A DNA stretch of 8,471 bases from Candidatus Moraniibacteriota bacterium (GTDB lineage Bacteria > Patescibacteriota > Minisyncoccia > Moranbacterales > GCA-2747515): the NCBI GenBank assembly GCA_027039165.1, contig JALWEZ010000183.1:1-8471 (forward strand), written 5' to 3'. The notes below the pieces were generated by a model that was not told where the DNA came from, made no database searches, and worked only from the letters and a program-made list of their open reading frames with translations. Position numbers and translations under genes: made by a program. Position 1 is the stretch's first letter. Each line of letters opens with the position of its first letter. This document shows, piece after piece, positions 1 through 6,502 of the stretch.

Positions 1-1460
1 ATATTTCTGTAACAGATGAGCTTGGGAATAGATATAATTTTACCAAAGAAAAGAAAGGCGGGTATTTAAAAATAAAAATTGGAGATGCTGATAAACTTAT
101 AACAGGAGTACATACTTATGAAATATCTTACAAAGTTTTTGGCGCTTTTAATTTTTTTGACACTCATGATGAATTGTACTGGAACGCAACTGGAAATGAG
201 TGGAAAGTGCCAATCAAAAAGGTAAAAATCATGCTTCACTCACCAAATATCCAAAAAATTGAGTGCTTTAAAGGAACTTTTGGAAGTAAAGAGACTTGTG
301 ATAAAAAATTTTTTAATAATTCTTATGCTGAATTTGTAGACACTGATTTTTTAGGAGGAGAGGGAATGACTTTTGTAGTTGGACTTAAAAAAGGTACTGT
401 AAGAGAACTAACTTCTTTAGAAAAAATTATTCTGTTTTTAAAAGATAATTTACTCACTGTTTTACTCCCTGCTATTATTATCATTGGCTTATTTATTCAT
501 TGGTGGAAATTTGGACGAGATTTTAAGTTAAATAAATCCGTAGTCCCTACGTGGGAAATTCCAAATAATCTACAACCTGGCGAACTTGGTATAATAATTG
601 ATGAAACATTTGATTCAGAAGACTTTGCTTCTATAATAATTGATCTAGCTGTACGTGGATATGTAACTATAAAACAAGTAGATACTAATGTCTTATTTTT
701 TAAATCTTCTGATTACGAACTAACTCTGCTAAAAGATAATTCCAGCATATATTCAGATAACTCATTGGAACAGTATGAACAAGACTTCTTGGTAGCGTTT
801 TTTGGAAGTCAAAAAAATGTCCTGATTTCAAGTAAAAAACAAAAATTTAGCCGAGAATATAAAAAACTAACCTCACAAGTTTATAAAAAAGTTACTGGCA
901 ATTACTTCACAAAAAACCCTGAAAAAACTGCTTCAAAATATGCAATCTTTGGTGTAATTTTTATAGCATCTCTAAATATAATTGGTGGAATGACTGATAA
1001 TTTTATTTTAATATTAACTGGCTGGCTGGGAGGAATGTTTCTAATTATAGGATATGGAAGATTGATGATAAAAAGAACTCCTGAAGGAGTCAAAGTTAAG
1101 AATCAAATAGAAGGATTAAGAATGTATTTAAAAACTGCAGAAAAAAGACAATTAAATTTCTTAAATGCTCCAGAAAAAAATGCAGAGCATTTCGAAAAAA
1201 TGCTTCCATATGCCGTAGCTTTGGGTGTTACTAAAGAATGGAGTGAGCAATTTAATGATTTAATACAAAAAGAACCTGAATGGTTCAATGATGGTGCAAA
1301 TACTTTTAACGCGACTTCTTTTGGTTCTGCAATGCAAGGATTTTCCACTGCAACTTCAACTGCTATGAGTTCTACATCGAGCGCTTCTAGTGGGGGAAGT
1401 GGGTTTTCTGGTGGAAGTTCTGGTGGAGGATTTGGTGGTGGCGGAGGTGGTAGTTGGTAA
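1..1460 (+). CDS. DUF2207-family membrane protein, 5'-truncated
   Basis: This is the 3' part of a predicted integral membrane protein of the DUF2207 (YciQ-like) family, whose molecular function is not established. The frame is open from base 3 to the TAA at 1458-1460 (485 residues seen), so the start and any signal peptide lie left of the window; a TTG at 174 falls inside the conserved domain and is not a credible start. Residues are numbered from base 3. The family hallmark DELYWNATGNEW is at 56-67, ending the extracytoplasmic DUF2207 domain. A transmembrane helix (about 149-167) follows, then a soluble part with the family-like stretches LQPGELG and IIDLAVRGYVTI, a pair of helices (about 312-329 and 333-353), the conserved FEKMLPYAVALG (397-408), and a Ser/Thr- then Gly-rich tail ending GGGGGGSW, common in this family. 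It converges on uvrC about 30 bp away. Family assignment is firm; the role is unknown. Confidence 0.88.
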   Translation, partial: ISVTDELGNRYNFTKEKKGGYLKIKIGDADKLITGVHTYEISYKVFGAFNFFDTHDELYWNATGNEWKVPIKKVKIMLHSPNIQKIECFKGTFGSKETCDKKFFNNSYAEFVDTDFLGGEGMTFVVGLKKGTVRELTSLEKIILFLKDNLLTVLLPAIIIIGLFIHWWKFGRDFKLNKSVVPTWEIPNNLQPGELGIIIDETFDSEDFASIIIDLAVRGYVTIKQVDTNVLFFKSSDYELTLLKDNSSIYSDNSLEQYEQDFLVAFFGSQKNVLISSKKQKFSREYKKLTSQVYKKVTGNYFTKNPEKTASKYAIFGVIFIASLNIIGGMTDNFILILTGWLGGMFLIIGYGRLMIKRTPEGVKVKNQIEGLRMYLKTAEKRQLNFLNAPEKNAEHFEKMLPYAVALGVTKEWSEQFNDLIQKEPEWFNDGANTFNATSFGSAMQGFSTATSTAMSSTSSASSGGSGFSGGSSGGGFGGGGGGSW

Positions 1461-1489
1461 TCTTGAAAAACATTTAAAGTGTGTATGAG

Positions 1490-2749
1490 TTATTTTAAAT
1501 AGTCTTTATCCCTTAGCTTTCTATGATAAGTTATTGCGAATCTATGAGCTTCTTCTCTAAGTTTTTCTATAAGAATTAGATTACTTTTTATTTCATCTTT
1601 TACTGGAAAAATTTTTGATTCATAGATATCTAGTTTTTTTCTAGTAGGACCTTTGGCTACTGCAATAAGTCCAATGGTGAGGTTTGCAATTCCTAAGTCT
1701 TTCATAAGTTTTTCCCCCATATTTAAATGAGCTTGACCACCATCAAGAATTAAGACACTTGGAGTTCCCCAATCATCTAAGTGCATAAATCTTCTAGCTA
1801 AAACTTCTCTCATAGAAGAAATATCGTCAATCCCCTCAACGTGTTTTATTTTAAATTTTCTATATTTACTCGTTTCTAGTTTATTACCAACTGCCACAAC
1901 CATTGAAGCGACTTTGTATTTTCCATCTATGTGAGATATATCATAACACTCCAGTCTTTGGGTGGAAATTTTTTTGGTATCTTCTCTTTTTATAAGAGCT
2001 ATATCATTTATATGATTTAGAGAAAAAATTTGTTTTTTGATTACATTTGCTTTTTCAAATTCTTCGTTTTTTGCATAATCTTTCATTTCTTTTTCAAGTT
2101 TTTTGATAAGTTTCTTTTTGTGTCCACTCAAAAACAAAGAAATGTTTCTCATATTTTTTCTATAATCCTTTTTACTTATAGAATCATTATAAGGACCGGG
2201 ACACAGACCTATTTGATAAGATAAACAACCTTTTTCGGTTTTTTCTTTACGGTTGTGAAATGGGAAAATTTTTCTAATTATCTTAAGAGCTATGCGCATA
2301 TTCTCAGTAGAAGTATAAGGACCAAATTTTTTCCCTTGTGTAATTTCTTTTGTTTTATTTTTACTCTTATCAAAATCAGTTTTTCTCAAAATCAAAACTC
2401 TAGGAAAATCTTCATGAGTTATCACAAAATAAGAGTAAGTTTTGTCATCCTTTCCAATTGCATTGAATTTTGGTTTATATCTTTTTATGTATTCTGCTTC
2501 AAGTATCAGAGCTTCCAAAACGCTATCTGTTTGTATAAATTCTATAGAGCAAGTGTTGTCCGTCAGCTTTTTCATTCTTAAACCTCTGCTTTTTTCTTCT
2601 TGCCCGCTAAAATATTGACTCACTCTACTTTTTAGAGAAGTTGCTTTTCCAACATAGAGAATTTTATCCTCAAAATCTTTGAAAATATAAACTCCTGGAG
2701 ATTTAGGTAGTGCTTTTATTTGCTCAGAAATTTTAATTTTTTTGTCCAT
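1490..2749 (-). CDS. uvrC: UvrC, excinuclease ABC subunit C (short form)
   Basis: UvrC is the dual-incision nuclease of nucleotide excision repair and acts with UvrA and UvrB at damaged DNA. The N-terminal GIY-YIG domain (about 15-95) makes the 3' cut: GVY at 19-21, YVG at 32-34, Arg42 and Glu84 match its active site. A UVR motif for UvrB contact lies at about 213-247. The C-terminal RNase H-like domain, which makes the 5' cut, starts near 265 with Asp270 (YDISH), Asp336 (LDGG) and His402 (EAHRF) matching the known catalytic triad. The protein has 419 residues against about 600 usually. The segment of roughly 130-150 residues between UVR and the nuclease domain is absent, and the chain stops 17 residues after His402, so the HhH2 domain is missing. 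Two of the four Fe-S cysteines are replaced. The ATG overlaps the end of the upstream phosphoesterase gene by 17 nt, has no Shine-Dalgarno and is probably translationally coupled. All catalytic residues remain, so it looks functional rather than decayed. Confidence 0.95.
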   Translation of the reverse strand: MDKKIKISEQIKALPKSPGVYIFKDFEDKILYVGKATSLKSRVSQYFSGQEEKSRGLRMKKLTDNTCSIEFIQTDSVLEALILEAEYIKRYKPKFNAIGKDDKTYSYFVITHEDFPRVLILRKTDFDKSKNKTKEITQGKKFGPYTSTENMRIALKIIRKIFPFHNRKEKTEKGCLSYQIGLCPGPYNDSISKKDYRKNMRNISLFLSGHKKKLIKKLEKEMKDYAKNEEFEKANVIKKQIFSLNHINDIALIKREDTKKISTQRLECYDISHIDGKYKVASMVVAVGNKLETSKYRKFKIKHVEGIDDISSMREVLARRFMHLDDWGTPSVLILDGGQAHLNMGEKLMKDLGIANLTIGLIAVAKGPTRKKLDIYESKIFPVKDEIKSNLILIEKLREEAHRFAITYHRKLRDKDYLK

Positions 2750-3917
2750 TTAATATAGATTTTCTTAAATCACCTACATCTTTACAAATATTATCTCTAC
2801 AAATTTCTTCAAATTTACATCCATTATTGTATTCACATTTTCTAGGTAATTCATTACCAAGTTCATCCGTCTTGGTTTTTTCTACTTTACTTGGAGAAAC
2901 CATCTCATTTTCTTCTATAAATGGTTTTTTTACGAGCTTATCTGTAAGAGGATCTATATAAAACATTTCTAATTGAGGTTTACCTTCAATTATAGTTACA
3001 TCATAGTAAGTTCCTGGATATCTAGGACTTTTTTTGCTTCCAACTAGAGAATAATACTTTACCCCATCAACCTCTCCAAAAAATCTCTTTTCAATATGTC
3101 CATTAAACACAGCCTCTACATGGTATTTAGAGAGTAATTGTCTTACTTCCTTGCTGTTTGATACTGATGGTTTTGATGTGTATTTTTGTGGTATCAGAGA
3201 TTGATGCATAAATATATACACATGTTTGTCGGTTTGTAGTTGTTTTTCAAGCCAAGTAAGAGTTTCTTTTGGCACAAATCCAGGTACATAATCTTTTGCA
3301 ACCGGGTTTTGAGGTACCCCTCCTTTTTTGTTGTAACTTGCATCAAGTATTACAAACCTAAATGGACCATTGTCTATTGATTTATTTGTATATTTAATTT
3401 CAAGTGATTTTTCAAATTGTCTTCTTGCAACAGCACGCAAATCATGATTTCCAGCTACCCAGTAAACTGGTTTATTAATTTTATCTAATTCTTGTTTTAC
3501 AAGACTTAATTCTGCGCTTCCTTTTGCAACAGATGCTCCAGTGCCATCGATAATGTCTCCTAAATGAACTATAAACTCTGGATTAAAAGTTTTCATCTCG
3601 TTTTGAAAGTTTAAAAATACTTTTTTATATTTATCTGGCATATAAACCTCAGTTTCAGGACCAAATCTTTTAAGTCTTTTTGACATAACGTGTGTGTCAG
3701 TTATAAGTCCAAATTTGATATTTTGATTTTTTAAAGGAAGTTTTTTCTCCCAAAGAGGAATTTCTTTTTTAATTGGCAGAGGATATTTTCCAAAACGTTC
3801 AAATTCTGGTTTGTCGTATTTGTCAAAATACCATTTATAAGAAACCAGTGCTAGCACACCCGCACCTAACAGCATGGATATAATAATTATAACCATGTAC
3901 TTAATTACTTTTAACAT
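2733..3917 (-). CDS. Membrane-anchored calcineurin-like metallophosphoesterase
   Basis: This is a predicted two-metal phosphoesterase with an N-terminal membrane anchor (hydrophobic about 8-26, after a short basic N-terminus), so the catalytic domain is probably outside the membrane. Calcineurin-fold motifs appear in order: DTH (Asp74, His76), GDIID (Asp121, Asp124), GNHD (156-159), His238 in FMHQS, and GHIE (273-276). The last is normally GHxH; here the second histidine is Glu276, which could still bind metal but is atypical. The substrate cannot be read from sequence; phosphodiesters, nucleotides and undecaprenyl or lipid phosphates are all possible. After the catalytic domain (to about 320) a linker leads to a four-cysteine module, Cys361, Cys367, Cys373 and Cys378, spaced like small disulfide-bonded extracellular motifs. 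The ATG at 3917 directly precedes the anchor and has no Shine-Dalgarno. It is the first gene of a two-gene unit with uvrC (17-nt overlap). Superfamily is certain, specific function unknown. Confidence 0.9.
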   Translation of the reverse strand: MLKVIKYMVIIIISMLLGAGVLALVSYKWYFDKYDKPEFERFGKYPLPIKKEIPLWEKKLPLKNQNIKFGLITDTHVMSKRLKRFGPETEVYMPDKYKKVFLNFQNEMKTFNPEFIVHLGDIIDGTGASVAKGSAELSLVKQELDKINKPVYWVAGNHDLRAVARRQFEKSLEIKYTNKSIDNGPFRFVILDASYNKKGGVPQNPVAKDYVPGFVPKETLTWLEKQLQTDKHVYIFMHQSLIPQKYTSKPSVSNSKEVRQLLSKYHVEAVFNGHIEKRFFGEVDGVKYYSLVGSKKSPRYPGTYYDVTIIEGKPQLEMFYIDPLTDKLVKKPFIEENEMVSPSKVEKTKTDELGNELPRKCEYNNGCKFEEICRDNICKDVGDLRKSILNGQKN

Positions 3918-3947
3918 ATCAAGTTAGTGAATTAAATTAATAATATT

Positions 3948-3975
3948 ATTATAACTTATAAATAATAAAATACAA
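3948..3975 (-). promoter_or_regulatory. Possible promoter for phosphoesterase-uvrC unit
   Basis: Reading the minus strand, a perfect TATAAT (3948-3953) lies about 30 bp before the phosphoesterase ATG. A weak -35-like TTGTAT (3970-3975) sits upstream with a 16-bp spacer. The region is almost pure A+T, so a TATAAT by chance is likely; position and orientation are the main support. If used, the leader would be about 25 nt with no Shine-Dalgarno. Confidence 0.35.
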
Positions 3976-3992
3976 GATTTAGAGTAGGTATA

Positions 3993-4019
3993 TTGAAAAA
4001 TCTTTTTATGTGATATAAT
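3993..4019 (+). promoter_or_regulatory. Promoter for pilM operon, extended -10
   Basis: A perfect TATAAT at 4014-4019 is preceded by TG at 4011-4012, giving the extended -10 form TGnTATAAT. A -35-like TTGAAA at 3993-3998 lies 15 bp upstream, shorter than the usual 17 bp, but an extended -10 tolerates a poor -35. Transcription would start near 4026, leaving a leader of about 43 nt before the pilM ATG at 4069. It is the best sigma-70-type promoter candidate in the window and is correctly placed for the whole pil operon. Confidence 0.6.
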
Positions 4020-4068
4020 AAACACAAATAGTTTAGAAAATAAATTTAATTTCTTTTATTGAAATAAT

Positions 4069-5118
4069 ATGCTTTTTGGTTCTAGTAGTAAAAAATTTGT
4101 AGGAATAGATTTTGGTACCCGTAGTATCAAAATTGTTGAGATAGAAAATTCTAAAGGTGAAGCTAATCTTGTAAATTATGGTCAAGTTGTTTTGGATAAA
4201 GAGAAGGATTTACTTGAAGAAAAATATGATGGAGATTATTCTAATTTACTAAAAAAAGCTTTAGGTGTTTTGTTAAAAAAAATGAAACTTAGTTCAAAAA
4301 AAGTGTCTGTTGCTATTCCTGCTTTTAATGGACTTGTTATGGTTGCTGATTTTCCTATTATGACAGAAGAAGAGTTAGCAAAGGCTATCAAATATGAATC
4401 AAGGAAATATATACCAGCTTCGTTGGATGATGTAAATGTAAGTTGGGAAATAATAAAAGACTCCAAAAGTGAAGAAGAAGGTAATAATGGTAAAATGAAA
4501 GTTTTGTTAGTGGCGGCACCAAAGACGGAAGTTCAGTATTATGATGCCTTATTAAAAGGAACTGGTTTAGAGGTAGAATTATTAGAATTAGAAACTTTTT
4601 CACTTGCAAGAATTTTATCCAGAAATTTTAAAGGAGAAAATCTAATGCTTGTAGATGTTGGCGCAAAGACTACCAATCTAGTTTTGATGGTGAATAATTC
4701 TGTTCGTATTAATAGAAATATTGATGTAGGAGGAATTGATTTAACTGAAGCTATTTCGGATAATATGAATATTTCTTCTAAAAGAGCAAAAGAAATGAAA
4801 GAATCGGGAAAAAATTTGTTTAGTGGCTCTTTGGCATTAAAATTCCCATCTGTTGATTACATGATTTCTGAGATGAAACGTATGATTAAATTACAGGGAA
4901 TTGGCAGTTTGGATAATATAATTGTAGCAGGAGGTTCTTCTGAGATGGTAGGTTTTTTAGATTATTTACAAAAGCAATTGAATTTTCCAGTAGAAAAAGC
5001 TGATCCTATGAAATATATAAAGAGTAAATTTAAAAATAAGTCTGGACAACTAGTTGGACTTGATTCTTCTTATTGTGTTGCAGCTGGACTTGCGATGCAT
5101 GGGATTGATGATAAATAA
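4069..5118 (+). CDS. pilM: PilM, actin-like type IV pilus assembly ATPase
   Basis: PilM is the cytoplasmic, actin/FtsA-fold component of the type IV pilus inner-membrane alignment complex; it binds ATP and the cytoplasmic N-terminus of PilN, linking the platform to the PilB motor. The 349 residues match the usual PilM length and show the fold's nucleotide-site motifs in order: phosphate-1 loop GIDFGTRSIKIVEI (12-25), phosphate-2 LVDVGAKTTNLVL (194-206), and the adenosine motif NIIVAGGSSEMVGF (283-296). The stretch FPIMTEEELAKAIKYESRKYIP (95-116) matches the PilM 1C-subdomain signature. There is no signal peptide or membrane helix. It opens the pilM-pilN-pilO-pilB operon, about 43 nt after a likely extended -10 promoter, with no Shine-Dalgarno before the ATG. 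The GTG and TTG codons further in would cut into the phosphate-1 strand, so the ATG at 4069 is preferred. Confidence 0.95.
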   Translation: MLFGSSSKKFVGIDFGTRSIKIVEIENSKGEANLVNYGQVVLDKEKDLLEEKYDGDYSNLLKKALGVLLKKMKLSSKKVSVAIPAFNGLVMVADFPIMTEEELAKAIKYESRKYIPASLDDVNVSWEIIKDSKSEEEGNNGKMKVLLVAAPKTEVQYYDALLKGTGLEVELLELETFSLARILSRNFKGENLMLVDVGAKTTNLVLMVNNSVRINRNIDVGGIDLTEAISDNMNISSKRAKEMKESGKNLFSGSLALKFPSVDYMISEMKRMIKLQGIGSLDNIIVAGGSSEMVGFLDYLQKQLNFPVEKADPMKYIKSKFKNKSGQLVGLDSSYCVAAGLAMHGIDDK

Positions 5119-5132
5119 TAATTTAAAAAGTG

Positions 5133-5147
5133 TGGTATAATTTATAC
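5133..5147 (+). promoter_or_regulatory. Possible internal promoter with inverted repeat
   Basis: In the 60-bp gap between pilM and pilN, TGGTATAAT (5133-5141) forms an extended -10 like the one before pilM. No good -35 is present at normal spacing. The -10 lies inside a perfect inverted repeat, GTATAA-T-TTATAC (5135-5147), which could be an operator or a chance product of A+T-rich sequence. It could raise expression of pilN-pilO-pilB relative to pilM. Confidence 0.35.
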
Positions 5148-5178
5148 AAGAATAATATAAATAATATAAATAAAACAT

Positions 5179-5763
5179 ATGGTATCAGGTGTAAGTTTTA
5201 AAAACCCTAATTCAGATAAAATAAAGCATAGAAGAACCAAAATTGCATCAATTGGTTTAATATTTGCATTTGTTGTTTTGATTAGTGTTGTTGCAGTATA
5301 TGGAGTGGCGTTTTTTCTAAAAAAGCAAGCTCAAACAAAATTAGATAATGTTATTGCACAAGTAAATGAAATTGATGCTAAAATCAAAAAAGGTCTTGAA
5401 GAAAATTCTCAAAAGGCTTCTTCTGTTTTGGCTGTAGAGAATAATTTATATAAGCAACAAAGCTTAGATAAAATTTTTAATGAATTTGGAAATGGAATGG
5501 TTCCAAGAGTTGTTCTTTCATCAATTAGTTATTCAGAAGATAATAAAAATGGTGATAAAAATCTAAAAACATTGATTGTAACAGGTGATGCAGAGACTGA
5601 AGATGCATTAGCTGCTCAAATTCGGTCATGGAAGAAAAATCAAACTTTTAGTAAAGTGAATGTTTTTGATATTAGCACAGATGAAGAAACTGGTAGGAAA
5701 GTTTTTTTGGCAAAGTTAATTTTAAAAGACGTGAGTCCTGACAAAAGACCTTTCGGTATCTAA
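5179..5763 (+). CDS. pilN: PilN-like type IV pilus assembly protein
   Basis: PilN is a bitopic inner-membrane protein that binds PilM through its cytoplasmic N-terminus and pairs with PilO outside the membrane. This 194-residue protein has the right plan: a short basic cytoplasmic N-terminus (1-22), one transmembrane helix (about 23-47), a probable coiled coil (about 50-92), and an alpha/beta C-terminal domain (about 105-185) compatible with the PilN ferredoxin-like fold. Sequence identity alone is weak; the call rests on this topology and on its position between pilM and pilO. The cytoplasmic INLLP-type motif that normally docks into PilM is not recognisable: the N-terminus reads MVSGVSFKNPNSDK. 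The ATG follows an AT-only leader with no Shine-Dalgarno. A generic membrane protein of the GspL/GspM kind is the alternative, less likely in this context. Confidence 0.8.
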   Translation: MVSGVSFKNPNSDKIKHRRTKIASIGLIFAFVVLISVVAVYGVAFFLKKQAQTKLDNVIAQVNEIDAKIKKGLEENSQKASSVLAVENNLYKQQSLDKIFNEFGNGMVPRVVLSSISYSEDNKNGDKNLKTLIVTGDAETEDALAAQIRSWKKNQTFSKVNVFDISTDEETGRKVFLAKLILKDVSPDKRPFGI

Positions 5764-5797
5764 TAATATAAATTCAAATAAATAGTAAATATTAATT

Positions 5798-6484
5798 ATG
5801 AGTAAGATTATCCTGTTCCCGTTTGTTATAATAATAGCAATATATTCAGTTATTGTTTTTATAGTACCAACGTTTAAAGAAACTTCTTCGATAAAAGAAG
5901 AAATTAAAAATCAAGAAATTAGAAAAGAAAAATTAGATAAAGATTTTGTTGTTTTGCAAAATTTTATCAAAGATGCTACTAGTCACAAAGCAGAGCAAGA
6001 ATTTTTAAAATCATTTGTACCAAATAATGTACAAGAAGATAATTTGGTAAATACAATATCTAGATATGCATCAGAAAGTGGAATTACTATAATATCATTA
6101 AGTTTTAGTCCGAGCAAAAATAATTCAAGTAAGTCAGATATGAATTATGCACAAAAAACACAAAGCACTGTATCTGTTGTAGGAACATATGAGAATTTGC
6201 ATAAATTTATAGAAAGAATGTTTATTATAAATAGATTATATGATTTTACGGAGGGAAATGTTGAGGTTATGAAAATAACTAACCAGGATAACGCTATTTC
6301 AAATCAATTAAATTTAACTTTAACATTTGATTATTTTAGCACTACCTCTGGAAGAACAATAAATGATGTTAAAAAACTAGGAAAAGTTAATTATTCAAAT
6401 ATAACAAAAATCAAAAATAAGGTAAGTAACACAGCGGATATAGAATCTACAGTTCAAGCAAGACAAAACCCATTTGCTCCTTAG
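5798..6484 (+). CDS. pilO: PilO-like type IV pilus assembly protein
   Basis: PilO is the partner of PilN in the type IV pilus alignment complex: bitopic, with a periplasmic or extracytoplasmic coiled coil and ferredoxin-like domain. The 228 residues show a very short N-terminus, one transmembrane helix (about 4-25), a strongly charged coiled-coil region (about 30-62), and an alpha/beta domain (about 68-182). In that domain the stretches DNLVNTISRYASESGITIIS (81-100) and TVSVVGTYENLHKFIERM (124-141) match the usual PilO pattern. A polar tail of about 45 residues follows and ends RQNPFAP, an NPF ending that I recall from other monoderm PilO-like proteins. It lies 34 bp after pilN and 18 bp before pilB, clearly in one operon. 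No Shine-Dalgarno precedes the ATG. The call rests on topology, pattern and gene order. Confidence 0.83.
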   Translation: MSKIILFPFVIIIAIYSVIVFIVPTFKETSSIKEEIKNQEIRKEKLDKDFVVLQNFIKDATSHKAEQEFLKSFVPNNVQEDNLVNTISRYASESGITIISLSFSPSKNNSSKSDMNYAQKTQSTVSVVGTYENLHKFIERMFIINRLYDFTEGNVEVMKITNQDNAISNQLNLTLTFDYFSTTSGRTINDVKKLGKVNYSNITKIKNKVSNTADIESTVQARQNPFAP

Positions 6485-6502
6485 TAATATAAATATAATT
6501 TT

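Noticed and set aside
902..1348. Two minus-strand open frames inside the DUF2207 gene
   Set aside because: They lie opposite well-supported coding sequence, have no recognisable domain and no start signals.
1461..1489. Possible bidirectional terminator between convergent DUF2207 and uvrC genes
   Set aside because: No G+C-paired stem or hairpin is visible in the roughly 30 bp available.
2030..2581. Plus-strand open frames opposite uvrC
   Set aside because: They are Phe/Ile/Ser-rich shadows of the Lys/Glu-rich uvrC strand, and UvrC is unambiguous in its own frame.
3939..3950. Perfect 12-bp palindrome AATAATATTATT overlapping the minus-strand -10
   Set aside because: It is made only of A and T in a region that is nearly all A+T, so chance is the simplest explanation.
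4236..4609. Minus-strand open frames opposite pilM
   Set aside because: PilM motifs occupy the other strand throughout; the frames resemble nothing known.
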